Positions 14,121 to 23,046 are shown, counted from the stretch's first letter. The stretch: 64,000 nucleotides of DNA from Lichenicoccus roseus (GCF_005844085.1 NZ_VCDI01000002.1:682001-746000), one strand, 5' to 3'. The notes: generated by a model not told the origin, from the letters alone. Program-made: numbers and translations.

Positions 14121-15902
14121 CTATCCGAGCGAGCCCAGTCCGGCGCTCACACCCTCCAGGCGATAGACGGTGCCGGTGTGCGCGGAGCTGAGGATCGTGC
14201 TGCCACCGCTCTGCACCTCGGTCCAGCCACCGCCGGACAGGTTGACATGGTCGGTCCCGACCCGGAAGCCATGCACGTCCTGCGTGCCGCCCGACGCATT
14301 GAGCGTCAGCGCGCCGCCGTTCGTCGCCTCGTAGATCGCAGAGGTGCCCGCACCGGTGATCGACATCGCCCCGGTCGAGGTGTTGATGATCGCGTTCGCG
14401 CTGCCGAGCTGCACCAGATCCTGTCCGGTGCCGCCGAATATAGCCTGCGTGCCGGCGGCATTGCCGCCGGTGAGGGTCTCGTTGCCGGCGCCGGCCAGGA
14501 AGTAATCGCCGCCCTGCGTCCCGCCGATCAGGTGATCCCCGGCACCGCCGGCCTGCAGCACCGTGCCCTGGCCGGAATTGCTGCCGACGATCAGGTTCAT
14601 GCCCTGCGAACCGCCGGCGAACCAGCCGTTCTGCGCCGCCGAGATGGTGTCGTGCCCGGAGGCTCCGCCGATCACGTCGCCCGTTCCGCCGGCGCCCTGG
14701 TAGGCGATGGTGCCGGTGCCGCCGAACACGGTGTCGGAGCCGGCGATGGTGGCGCTGCCGGAACCCAGCACCAGGGTGCCGGGGGGCGCCGAGTAGTCGA
14801 GCGAGCCGGAGCCGTTGAACAGCCTCGTGCCGGAGCCGGCACCGACGACGTGCGTCGCGCCACCGTTCAACACCAGCAGGGCTCCGGAGCCCTCGACCTC
14901 GACGAGCCCGCCGCTTACCGTCGAGACCAGGGTATTGCCGGCGCCGTCGAGGGTGATCGCGGCGGCCTGGCTGTCGCTGACGAAGTTGTCGTTGCCGTTC
15001 ACCGAGAAGGCGGTCCCGGTCGCGGTGAGCTGGGCGTTGGATCCAGTCGCCACGACGACCGTGCTCTCGGCCGGGACCGTCGTCGAGTAGGCGGTGGTAT
15101 AGTTGAACTCGACGCCGTTCGCGGCGGTCGTGATCACTGTCCCGATCAGCGCGTTGCCAGAAGCATCCGTGGTGGCGGTTGCGTTAGTCACGTGAGCCAA
15201 GTCGATAGCCAGGGAGTTCGAGGATCCTCCGGGCTGACCGGCGGCGGCCTGGACCTGCTGGAGATCCGCCCGCCCCTCGGCGAAGTTGAACGTGTAGGTC
15301 CCGAATAGGTCTTCCGCCGCCTGAACCGATCCAGTTGCGGCCGCCTGCTGTAGAACTGTAGAAGCTTCGTTGACCGTGCCGCCGTTGTCGAACCCGATAT
15401 ACGGCGTTGCCATGCCTGTAGGTTTCGGAGCAGCCTGAGCCTGCTCCTTCACGATCATCTGGCTGTAATCCTGCTTGCTCTGGTCGAGCAGGAGGTAGCC
15501 AAGCATCCGCTCGTCTGAGATGTTAGCGTAGTTGCCAGCGTCAATCTGCGTCAGGTTTGTGTCGGTGACCTTGGCAAACTGGGCTGCAATCTCTCCGGCA
15601 AACAAACCGCTTTCCACTACGGCGTCATTGCCGGTCGAAAGGCTGCCACCGTAGCCAACAATCGTGGTGTCGTGTGTAGCGAGGTTCGGCAAGCTGAAAG
15701 GGTTCGTCCCGGCCTGTCCCGAGGGCACCAAGTCGGCTGCGTAACCCTCGTCTCCGAGCGTGGTGACTTCCTGGCTCAAGAGCGCCGAGTTCTGGACCAG
15801 GTCGTAGAGGTCGCTCGCGATATCCCCCGAATTCTGAAAATCCAACTGAAGGCCCACGCCGTGCAGGAAGGGGTAGTAGGTGTCGCTGGCAGTACTGGTC
15901 AT
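14121..15902 (-). CDS. Secreted RTX-like beta-roll protein with unrecognised N-terminal domain
   Basis: 593 aa. Residues from about 280 to 560 are glycine-rich beta-roll repeats of degenerate hemolysin type (VFGGTGTIAYQGAGG, LIGGTQGGDYFLAGAGNETLTGG, IFGGTGQDLVQLG). The C-terminus GFRVGTDHVNLSGG resembles the D-F-x2-G-x-D-x-I-x-L end of type I secreted serralysin and RTX proteins. There is no N-terminal signal peptide, consistent with type I secretion, though no HlyB/D/TolC genes are in the window. The first 240 residues (e.g. HGVGLQLDFQNSGDIASDLYD) match no family I recognise and use A/T-richer codons than the repeats. It lies between two carbohydrate operons on the same strand. Confidence 0.75.
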   Translation of the reverse strand: MTSTASDTYYPFLHGVGLQLDFQNSGDIASDLYDLVQNSALLSQEVTTLGDEGYAADLVPSGQAGTNPFSLPNLATHDTTIVGYGGSLSTGNDAVVESGLFAGEIAAQFAKVTDTNLTQIDAGNYANISDERMLGYLLLDQSKQDYSQMIVKEQAQAAPKPTGMATPYIGFDNGGTVNEASTVLQQAAATGSVQAAEDLFGTYTFNFAEGRADLQQVQAAAGQPGGSSNSLAIDLAHVTNATATTDASGNALIGTVITTAANGVEFNYTTAYSTTVPAESTVVVATGSNAQLTATGTAFSVNGNDNFVSDSQAAAITLDGAGNTLVSTVSGGLVEVEGSGALLVLNGGATHVVGAGSGTRLFNGSGSLDYSAPPGTLVLGSGSATIAGSDTVFGGTGTIAYQGAGGTGDVIGGASGHDTISAAQNGWFAGGSQGMNLIVGSNSGQGTVLQAGGAGDHLIGGTQGGDYFLAGAGNETLTGGNAAGTQAIFGGTGQDLVQLGSANAIINTSTGAMSITGAGTSAIYEATNGGALTLNASGGTQDVHGFRVGTDHVNLSGGGWTEVQSGGSTILSSAHTGTVYRLEGVSAGLGSLG

Positions 15903-16115
15903 GCAATCGGCCCCGGCGGAACGAGCGCAGCACGATCGAGCGCCCGATGCGTCCCTATGGCCTGCCCCGGCCGGCGTCCAGTACCCGGCGGGGGGTGGAA
16001 CGAACTTGTTCCGGTTTATGCCTGAAATGTCACAGATGAACCGGAGGGTTCAGGTTTTATCGTTATGTTATCGATATAGTTTCGATCCCTGTTGACTGCC
16101 GGCTGGCGGCGTGGG

Positions 16116-17045
16116 TCAGCGTGCCCAGCGCAGGACCAGCGGGTCCAGCCGGCGGGCGATCTCGATCAGGCCGGCGCGGGTGGCCGGATGCAGCGGCAGC
16201 AGCGGCAGGCGCGGCGCGTCGCAGGCGATCACGCCGCCCTCGCGCATCAGCGCCTTCGCCGCCAGCAGGCCGCACTGGCGGTTCTCGTAGTTGATCAGCG
16301 GCAGCCAGCGCTCGTAGCCCGCCACCGCAGCGTCCCGGCGCCCTGCAAGATAATCGCGGACGATCCCGCCGATCGCGTCCGGAAACCCGCCGCCGGTCAT
16401 GCTGCCGGTGGCGCCGGCATCGAGATCGGCGAGCAAGGTGATCGCCTCCTCGCCGTCCCAGGGACCCTCGATGGCGTCGCCGCCGAGTGCGATCAGGTCG
16501 CGCAGCTTGGATGCCGCCTGCGCGATCTCGATCTTGAAATAGGCGACATGCTCGATCTCGCGCGCCATGCGGGCCAGCAGCGAGGCGGACAGCGGAACTC
16601 CGCTGACCGGCGCATCCTGGATCATGATCGGGATATCGATTGCGTCCGACAGCGCGCGGAAGAACGCCTCGATGCCGGCCTCCGGGACCCGGATGGTGGC
16701 GCCGTGATAGGGCGGCATCACCATCACCATCGACGCCCCGAGCGCCTGCGCCTCGCGCGAGCGTTCGGCGCAGATGCGCGACGAGAAATGCGTGGTGGTG
16801 ACGATCACCGGCACGCGGCCACGGACATGCTCGAGGATGCTGCGCGTAAGCAGCACGCGTTCGTCATCCGACAGCACGAACTGCTCGGAGAAGTTCGCAA
16901 GGATGCAGAGCCCGTCCGAGCCGGCATCGATCATGAAGTCGGCGCAGCGGCGCTGTCCGTCGAGATCCAGCGCGCCGTCGGCATCGAAGATCGTCGGCAT
17001 CACCGGGAAGACGCCGCGGTAGGCGGCCATGCCGTCCATCGTCAC
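16116..17045 (-). CDS. Dihydrodipicolinate synthase/N-acetylneuraminate lyase-family aldolase or dehydratase
   Basis: 309 aa TIM barrel starting inside the stop of the upstream dehydratase (ATGA overlap, 17042-17045). The Schiff-base lysine is Lys171 in AYFKIE. The family's pyruvate-binding GTTGE region is ANFSEQFVLSDDE. The usual catalytic Tyr of I-Y-N-x-P is replaced (IQDAP, Asp144). That departure excludes ordinary DapA and suggests a 2-keto-3-deoxy sugar acid aldolase or dehydratase. Coupled to a UxaA-family dehydratase, it likely acts on that enzyme's 2-keto-3-deoxy product in the cytosol. Confidence 0.82.
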   Translation of the reverse strand: MTMDGMAAYRGVFPVMPTIFDADGALDLDGQRRCADFMIDAGSDGLCILANFSEQFVLSDDERVLLTRSILEHVRGRVPVIVTTTHFSSRICAERSREAQALGASMVMVMPPYHGATIRVPEAGIEAFFRALSDAIDIPIMIQDAPVSGVPLSASLLARMAREIEHVAYFKIEIAQAASKLRDLIALGGDAIEGPWDGEEAITLLADLDAGATGSMTGGGFPDAIGGIVRDYLAGRRDAAVAGYERWLPLINYENRQCGLLAAKALMREGGVIACDAPRLPLLPLHPATRAGLIEIARRLDPLVLRWAR

Positions 17046-18574
17046 ATCACCGCCCCGAGCTGCCAGGGCACGAACTCGTTGCTGCCATAGCCTAGATCCT
17101 CGCTCAGCGTGTGGGTGCCTGACGCGACCGCCAGGATGGTGCGGAAGATGCGCTCGCCGGCCTGCGCGATGGTGTCGCTGCCATCGATGATGCCGCCGGT
17201 ATTGACGTCCATGTCCTCGGCCATGCGCTCAAACATCGGCGTGTTGGTGGCGATCTTGATGCACGGCGCCGGCCGGAAACCCGATGTCGAGCCACGCCCG
17301 GTGGTGAAGCAGATCACCGTGCAGCCGCCGGCGACCTGACCGGTGACGGCGACCGGGTCGTAGCCCGGCGTGTCCATGAACACGAAGCCATGCGCGTCGA
17401 TGCGCTCGGCGAATTCGTACACCGCTTCCAGTCGCGCGGTGCCGCTCTTGGCGACGGCGCCGAGCGACTTCTCCAGGATGGTCGTAAGCCCGCCTGCCTT
17501 GTTGCCGTGCGACGGATTGTTGTTGAGTTCGGCCTGGTGGCGCCGCGCATAGTCGCGCCACCATTCGATGCGCCCAAGAAGCTTGCGGGCGACATCCGGG
17601 CGCGCCGCGCGACGCGTCAGCAGGTGCTCGGCGCCGTAGATTTCCGGTGTCTCGGCCAGCACCGTGGTGCCGCCGTGCCGCACCAGCAGGTCCGATGCGT
17701 AGCCCAGCGCCGGGTTGGCCGAGATGCCGGAATAGCCGTCGGAGCCGCCGCATTCGAGCGCCAGCACCAGCGCGCTGGCCGGCTGCGCGGTGCGTCGCGC
17801 GGCTCCCACCGCCGGCAGCATGGCGCGCACGGCGGCGACTGCCGCCTCGATGGTGCGCCGGGTGCCGCCGGTCTCCTGGATGGTCATGGTGCGCAGGGTC
17901 TCGCCCTCGACCAGCCCATGCGCCTGCATCAGCGCCGGGATCTGGTTGGTCTCGCAGCCGAGGCCGATCATCAGCACCCCGCCGACGTTGGGGTTGGTTG
18001 CGTATCCGGCGATGGTGCGCGTCAGGTACTGGTAGCCCTCGGTCTGCAGGTTGAGCGCGCAGCCGCCGCCATGGGTGAGCGCGATGACGCCGTCCACGGT
18101 GTCGAACCCGGCCAGTGCATCCGGCCGGTTGAAGTGCTCGGCGACCGCCTGGCAGACCGTCGCCGAGCAGTTCACCGACGCGATCACCGCGATGTAGTTG
18201 CGGGTGCCGACGCGGCCGTCGGGGCGCAGGTAGCCCTGGAAGGTGGCACGCTCGGCCTCCGGCAGCAGCGCGGGTGCAACGGCGTCGACGCAGAACTCGT
18301 GCGTCAGGGCGAGGTCGCTCATCGCCATGTTGGCGGTGTGGACGTGATCGCCGGGTTCGATCGGCGCGGTTGCGAAGCCGATCACCTGTCCGTACTTGCG
18401 CACCGGCTGCCCGGCGGGGATCGCCGCCAGCGCCACCTTGTGTCCGCGCGGCACCGGCATGCGTACGGCGAGGCCGCCCGGCGCCAGCCGCTCACCCTCG
18501 GCCAGCGGGCGCCGCGCCACCGCGACGTTGTCGCGCTCGTGCAGCAGGGTGACGGCGGGGACGGCAACGTCCAT
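17042..18574 (-). CDS. UxaA/GarD-family sugar-acid dehydratase (altronate or galactarate dehydratase family)
   Basis: 510 aa from ATG 18574 (MDVAVPAVTLLHERDN); the upstream in-frame extension is low-complexity and was dropped. An N-terminal SAF domain (about 10-85) is followed by the UxaA catalytic region: GYLRPDGRVGTRNYIAV near 118, THGGGC, GLGCETNQIP, ECGGSDGYSGISANPALG and CFTTGRGS. Enzymes of the family are iron-dependent and dehydrate D-altronate, D-galactarate or related aldonates/aldarates to 2-keto-3-deoxy acids. The exact substrate is not readable. It overlaps the DHDPS-family gene by 4 bp. Confidence 0.9.
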   Translation of the reverse strand: MDVAVPAVTLLHERDNVAVARRPLAEGERLAPGGLAVRMPVPRGHKVALAAIPAGQPVRKYGQVIGFATAPIEPGDHVHTANMAMSDLALTHEFCVDAVAPALLPEAERATFQGYLRPDGRVGTRNYIAVIASVNCSATVCQAVAEHFNRPDALAGFDTVDGVIALTHGGGCALNLQTEGYQYLTRTIAGYATNPNVGGVLMIGLGCETNQIPALMQAHGLVEGETLRTMTIQETGGTRRTIEAAVAAVRAMLPAVGAARRTAQPASALVLALECGGSDGYSGISANPALGYASDLLVRHGGTTVLAETPEIYGAEHLLTRRAARPDVARKLLGRIEWWRDYARRHQAELNNNPSHGNKAGGLTTILEKSLGAVAKSGTARLEAVYEFAERIDAHGFVFMDTPGYDPVAVTGQVAGGCTVICFTTGRGSTSGFRPAPCIKIATNTPMFERMAEDMDVNTGGIIDGSDTIAQAGERIFRTILAVASGTHTLSEDLGYGSNEFVPWQLGAVM

Positions 18575-19035
18575 GGCAGGCCTCGGGTCCGGATCAGGGA
18601 ACGCGAAGGTAGGCCCGCCGCGGAAGTGGTGCAATTTCGATGCGGCCGGGCAGATCGTGCCGGGACCGATGCCCGGGGCGATCCCGGCGGCGGCCGCGGA
18701 CGAAGGCGCCGAAGGGCGATCGCCGTGCAGGTGCGGGGAGTGAAATGCGGCGGGGGCCCTTGCGTCCGGTCCGGCGCCATCCCGTCCGGAAAATGAGGCG
18801 GAAGAGAATGGCAATCCGTGCAACCGCGCCGCATCGTGACGACGAGGCGAGCTTGTGCCAGGGCGCCCAGCCGATTGCCGCCCCCGATGACCGGCGCTGC
18901 CGGTCTCTCACCGTCTCAGGCCGTCCGTACCGGTTAGAGCACCGCCCGTGGCAGATCATCCCGCTGCCTAGCTTGCATGACAGTCCGGTAACCACCGCAA
19001 AGAAGTATCCGAAGTCTGGTGTTGGCCGGTCGGGC
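18575..19035. other. Non-coding 460-bp leader region upstream of the dehydratase gene
   Basis: No convincing coding frame on either strand. Frames present are arginine-rich shadows without homologous motifs. The region presumably carries the promoter for the dehydratase-lyase unit (reading left) and the 3' flank of the membrane-protein gene at 19036. No clear -35/-10 pair or strong palindrome was recognised. Confidence 0.5.
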
Positions 19036-19335
19036 TCAGCGGCTCCCGCCGGACCGCCGCGCCGCCATGCGGGCATTCGCACGCGCGGCCATCGCCGCCG
19101 CCTCGTCGTCGGCCTCCTTCACCATTCGCTGGTAGCGGCGGTACAGGTAGACAAAGGGCGTGCAGACAAGCACGACGGACATCATCAACAAGGCAAAGAG
19201 GGAGATGGCGTCGTCTGGACGAAACACCAGCAGGCCGATGCAGAACAGTCCTAAAACCGCAAAGCCCGCCGCCTTGACGACAAGCTCGACTCCGATGAGC
19301 CACCAGGGAACGATTACGACAGGTTGGATACGCAC
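19036..19335 (-). CDS. Small two-TM membrane protein of unknown function, lower GC
   Basis: 99 aa from GTG 19335, preceded by a perfect GAGGAG six bases upstream. Two hydrophobic segments (about residues 10-35 and 43-65) are separated by FRPDDA; the C-terminal tail is charged, Ala/Arg-rich and probably cytoplasmic. A longer open frame continues upstream with a TTG at 19545 and no in-frame stop until about 19707, but lacks a ribosome site. Codon use is poorer in third-position G/C than flanking genes, suggesting recent acquisition. Function unknown. Confidence 0.5.
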   Translation of the reverse strand: MRIQPVVIVPWWLIGVELVVKAAGFAVLGLFCIGLLVFRPDDAISLFALLMMSVVLVCTPFVYLYRRYQRMVKEADDEAAAMAARANARMAARRSGGSR

Positions 19336-19861
19336 TTGAGGCTCCTCGACACCGGACGATACCGGCGTCGGTTGATTGGAAATCCGCTTGATCTTGCGCT
19401 GCTTCTGCGTGAGCCCGATGTGTCGCCTGCGATGCTCTTTCGCCTCCGGGTCCGGATGCTCTGAGGCAGGCGAGCATGCGATGCCCGCTCCTGGTGCACG
19501 AAGACGAGTGGGTATCGCTGGTATTCTCGAAGTATCCTCAGGCAATTGCTGCTTAGCGGCGATGCGTGGAAGGATGCGAACTCCGTAAGCGATGGTGAAG
19601 CCGAAATCGTCCCACTCGAACTCTCGGTTGAGGATCTTTCGAATTCGCAGTGCCCGCCAACTGTCCGACGTGCACGGACAACCTATCGAGGAGGCACTAA
19701 GGAACCGTTAGAGGGAATCACTCAGGTTGTGCGGGATCGATCGGCCGGACGCCTTCTCTGCTCCTGCCGATTGCCCGCCGGGCCGGACGCTGCTGCCCGC
19801 CCGGACCTCATTGCGCACCATCGGCCCGCTTGTTGCTTGTCCCTCTCTGACCTGCATCACT
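19336..19861. other. Lower-GC intergenic stretch with a possible gene remnant
   Basis: On the minus strand an open frame without ATG start runs from about 19707 into the small membrane gene, encoding a plausible protein-like stretch (LNREFEWDDFGFTIAYGVR). On the plus strand a frame from 19546 (SGDAWKDANSVSDGEAEIV) is also open. Neither has a supported start or recognised domain. The stretch may hold the remains of an acquired gene truncated at its 5' end. Confidence 0.3.
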
Positions 19862-19885
19862 GCGGACCGGCAATTGCCGGTCCGC
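19862..19885. promoter_or_regulatory. 24-bp perfect palindrome upstream of the NCS1 permease
   Basis: The half-site GCGGACCGGCAA (19862-19873) is followed at once by its exact reverse complement (19874-19885). It ends 22 bases before the chosen ATG and just upstream of the GGAGG ribosome site. This fits a repressor operator, or an mRNA hairpin that gates translation of the permease. Confidence 0.6.
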
Positions 19886-19907
19886 CAGGCCCCGGAGGAT
19901 GTGCCCG

Positions 19908-21413
19908 ATGTCGCCCGACAGCCGCAGCGTGCCGACGCTGGTCCTAACCGGCGCGCATCCGCGCCTGATCAACCAGGATCTTGCACCGACCGCCCCCGAG
20001 GGACGGCGCTGGGGCGCGTTCAGCCTGCTGGCGATGTGGATGTCGGATGTGCATTCCGTCGGCGGCTACACCTTCGCCGCCAGCCTGTTCTTCCTGGGCC
20101 TGACCGGCTGGCAGGTGCTGATCGCCATGCTGGCCGGCATCATGGCGGTGTATGGGCTGATGAACCTGATCGGGCGGCCCTCGCAGCGCTACGGCATCCC
20201 GTATCCGGTGGTGGCCCGCATCGCCTTCGGCGTCATGGGCGCCAACCTTGCGGCCGTCGTGCGCGGCGTCGTCGGCATCGTCTGGTACGGCGTGCAGACC
20301 TACTTCGCCTCCAGGGCGGTCGAGGTGCTGGTGGTCACGCTGCTGCCCTCCGCTGCATCGCTCGACCATGACAGCATCGTCGGACTCTCGACGCTGGGAT
20401 GGCTAAGCTTCCTGTTCATGTGGCTGTTCCAGCTGGTGATCTTCCTCGCCGGCATGGACCGCATCAGGCGCTTCATCGATTTCTGCGGCCCGGTGGTCTA
20501 CCTGGTCATGCTGGCGCTTGCAGGCTGGATCCTCTGGCATACCGGATTGTCCAGCCTCTCGATGCAGCTCAGTCCGCCGCCCGCAACCGCCTGGGCGACG
20601 ATCGGCACGATGGCCAATGCCGCCATGCTGATCGTCGCGTATTTCGCGGCCCTGCTGCTGAACTTCGGCGACTTCGCCCGCTTCGCCACTGACGGGAGAG
20701 CGATGCGGCGCGGCAATCTCCTCGGCCTGCCGGTCAATTTCCTGGTCTTCTCGCTCATCACCGTCATCGTCACCGCCGGCACGCGGCAGGTGTTCGGCAG
20801 CGCCATCATGGATCCGGTGCAGATCGTGGCCAGGATCGGCAACCCGGTGGTGGCGGTGATCGGCTCGCTCACCTTCATCGTCGCCACCATGGGCATCAAC
20901 ATCGTGGCGAACTTCGTATCGCCCGCCTACGACATCGCCAACCTGTATCCCGAGCGCATCGATTTCCGCCGCGGCGGGGTGATCACCTCGATCCTGTCGG
21001 TGCTGGCCTGTCCGTGGCTGTTCGTCGCCAGCCCGCAGGCGATCACCCTGTTCGTCAGCATCTTCGGCGCCGTGCTGGGACCGATGTTCGGCATCATCAT
21101 CGCAGACTACTACCTGGTGCGCCGCCAGCAGGTGCCGGTCGCCGACCTCTACACCCTCGATCCCTCGGGCGCCTTCCACTATGACGGTGGCTGGAACCGC
21201 CGCGCGGTCGTGGCGCTGGCCCTGTCCGGCCTGCTGTCGATCGGACTTTCGCTGCTCGGCGCCTGGCGGCTGGTGCCGGATTGCGGCGCCTGGGGCTGGC
21301 TGATCGGCGCCACCGCCGGGGCCGCGCTCTACCGTGGGCTGGCAGCCGGCGCGGTCATGCCCGGAACCGTGCGGACCGGAACCGCCACCTCAGGATCACC
21401 CGGCAGGGCGTAG
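19908..21413 (+). CDS. NCS1-family nucleobase/allantoin/hydantoin:cation symporter
   Basis: 501 aa. Two ATGs lie close together (19899, 19908); GGAGG directly abuts the first and is nine bases from the second, so the second is chosen. The NCS1 signature is clear in the N-terminus (LINQDLAPTAPEGRRWG) and in TM1 (WMSDVHSVGGYTFAASL). About 12 membrane helices follow, including GNPVVAVIGSLTFIVATMGINIVANFVSPAYD. Members import uracil, cytosine, allantoin, hydantoin or related compounds. The specificity is not readable. The 3' end overlaps the convergent amidase gene by 18 bp. Confidence 0.88.
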   Translation: MSPDSRSVPTLVLTGAHPRLINQDLAPTAPEGRRWGAFSLLAMWMSDVHSVGGYTFAASLFFLGLTGWQVLIAMLAGIMAVYGLMNLIGRPSQRYGIPYPVVARIAFGVMGANLAAVVRGVVGIVWYGVQTYFASRAVEVLVVTLLPSAASLDHDSIVGLSTLGWLSFLFMWLFQLVIFLAGMDRIRRFIDFCGPVVYLVMLALAGWILWHTGLSSLSMQLSPPPATAWATIGTMANAAMLIVAYFAALLLNFGDFARFATDGRAMRRGNLLGLPVNFLVFSLITVIVTAGTRQVFGSAIMDPVQIVARIGNPVVAVIGSLTFIVATMGINIVANFVSPAYDIANLYPERIDFRRGGVITSILSVLACPWLFVASPQAITLFVSIFGAVLGPMFGIIIADYYLVRRQQVPVADLYTLDPSGAFHYDGGWNRRAVVALALSGLLSIGLSLLGAWRLVPDCGAWGWLIGATAGAALYRGLAAGAVMPGTVRTGTATSGSPGRA

Positions 21414-23021
21414 CAGCGAGCGCTGCGCCGCGGATTCCGGCAAAGTCGGCAGGTAGTGCGGCTGCTGGCGTATCCCGGCGGCCGCCTCGTAGGCGGCGCC
21501 GAACTCGAGCAGGCGCTGCTCGGACCAGCGCGGCCCGATGAAGGAGAGCCCGACCGGCAGCCCGTCCACGTCGCCCATCGGCACCGTCAGATGCGGCGCG
21601 CCGGCGACGGCGGGCAACGTCGAGGCGCTGCCGCCATCATGGTCGCCGTTGACCAGGTCCACCACCCAGGCCGGGCCGCCGGTGGGGGCGACCATGGCGT
21701 CCAGGTTGTTCTGCACCTGTATGCGGTCGAGCCCGTCCACGCCGGCCATGCGGCGCGACCGTGTCAGCGCATCGCGGTAGCCGCCATCGTCCGGGCCTGT
21801 GGTGGCCTGCGCCCGGACCATCAGGTCCTGGTTGAACAGGCCGAGTTCGCGGTCGTGGTGCGCCTCGTTGAAGGCGATCACGTCGGCCATGGTGCGCGTC
21901 TTCACCGTGTCCGGCGTGGTCGCGAGGTAGCTGTCCAGCCCGGACTTGAGTTCGCTCAGCAGCACGGTCATCTCGGCGGCGCTGATGGCGTCGAGATCCG
22001 GGCCGTCCTTGATCTCGACCAGGGTGGCGCCGGCCGCGCCCAGCCGGTCGAGCGCCTTGCCGAACACCGCATCGGTTGCGGCATGGTGCCCGGCGAGGAA
22101 GCGCAGCACGCCGATCCGCACGCCCTTCAGGGCGCCCGCGCCGTCGGCACCGAGCGGCGCCGGGCGATGCCGGTCGGCATCCGCCGTCGCCGGATCCTCG
22201 GGGTCGCGCCCGGCGAGCACCGAGGCGAGCAGGGCCGCGTCCGCGACCGTGCGTGTGATCGGCCCGGCGGTGTCCTGGCTGGCCGAGATCGGCACCACGT
22301 GGGTGCGCGAGATCAGGCCCACCGTCGGCTTCAGCCCGACCAGCCCGGTCAGCGAGGCCGGGCAGGTGACCGAGCCGTCGGTCTCGGTGCCGATCGCCGC
22401 CGGCGCCAGCGAGGCTGCCACCGCCACCGCACTGCCTGACGACGAGCCGCAGGCCGAGCGGTCGAGCGCATACGGGTTGCGGGTCAGGCCGCCGACGCCG
22501 CTCCAGCCGCTGATGGAGGCCGACGAGCGCATGTTGGCCCACTCGGAGAGGTTGGTCTTGCCCAGGATGATGGCGCCGGCGTCGCGCAGCCTCGCCACCA
22601 GCGGCGCGTCGCGGTGGGTGACGTTGTTTGCCAGCGCCAGCGAGCCGGCGGTGGTCGGCATCGCATCCGCGGTCTCGATATTGTCCTTCACCAGGATCGG
22701 CACGCCCTCGAGCGGACGCGGCGCCGCCCCGGAATGGCGCCGCCTGTCGCTGGCCGCCGCCTCGGCCTCGGCCTGCGGGTTGACCACGATCACCGAGTGC
22801 AGGGAGGGCCCGGCATGATCGATTGCCGAGATACGTGCGAGATAGGCCCGCACCAGGGCGGCAGACGACACATGCCCCGCCTGCATGTCGGCAGCCACGT
22901 CGGCAATCCCCTTGTGCTGCACATCGTAGTTGGCGGGCGACATGGCGGCGGCTCCGGTCAGGGCGATCGCGCCGAGCAGCAGAAGCGCGCGCGGCAACAG
23001 GGTTCTGGACGTTGTTTGCAT
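21396..23021 (-). CDS. Exported amidase (amidase-signature family)
   Basis: 541 aa from ATG 23021. A Sec signal peptide (LLPRALLLLGAIALTGAAAMS) precedes the amidase-signature fold. The catalytic Lys is in GVPILVKDNIE; the Gly/Ser-rich motif DRSACGSSSGSAVAVAASL and the nucleophile region TDGSVTCPAS follow. The product hydrolyses an amide in the periplasm; the substrate is unknown. It follows the FAD dehydrogenase gene by 25 bp on the same strand and overlaps the permease gene tail-to-tail. Confidence 0.9.
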   Translation of the reverse strand: MQTTSRTLLPRALLLLGAIALTGAAAMSPANYDVQHKGIADVAADMQAGHVSSAALVRAYLARISAIDHAGPSLHSVIVVNPQAEAEAAASDRRRHSGAAPRPLEGVPILVKDNIETADAMPTTAGSLALANNVTHRDAPLVARLRDAGAIILGKTNLSEWANMRSSASISGWSGVGGLTRNPYALDRSACGSSSGSAVAVAASLAPAAIGTETDGSVTCPASLTGLVGLKPTVGLISRTHVVPISASQDTAGPITRTVADAALLASVLAGRDPEDPATADADRHRPAPLGADGAGALKGVRIGVLRFLAGHHAATDAVFGKALDRLGAAGATLVEIKDGPDLDAISAAEMTVLLSELKSGLDSYLATTPDTVKTRTMADVIAFNEAHHDRELGLFNQDLMVRAQATTGPDDGGYRDALTRSRRMAGVDGLDRIQVQNNLDAMVAPTGGPAWVVDLVNGDHDGGSASTLPAVAGAPHLTVPMGDVDGLPVGLSFIGPRWSEQRLLEFGAAYEAAAGIRQQPHYLPTLPESAAQRSLLRPAG

Positions 23022-23046
23022 CGGGACTCGGACGTCGGAGGAAAGA

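Noticed and set aside
11773-14166. Very long plus-strand open frame (about 800 codons) opposite the kinase and isomerase genes
   Set aside because: The minus strand holds clear families across the whole interval. The plus frame is His/Arg/Asp-rich without motifs and is a high-GC shadow.
18900-18960. tRNA-like GGTTAGAGCACCG string upstream of the dehydratase region
   Set aside because: No matching acceptor stem or T-loop (GGTTCGAATCC-type) follows, so no cloverleaf could be drawn.
19546-19947. Plus-strand 133-codon frame before the NCS1 permease
   Set aside because: No ribosome site; its second half becomes Cys/Pro/Ala-rich shadow of the permease start. Retained only as a possible remnant note.
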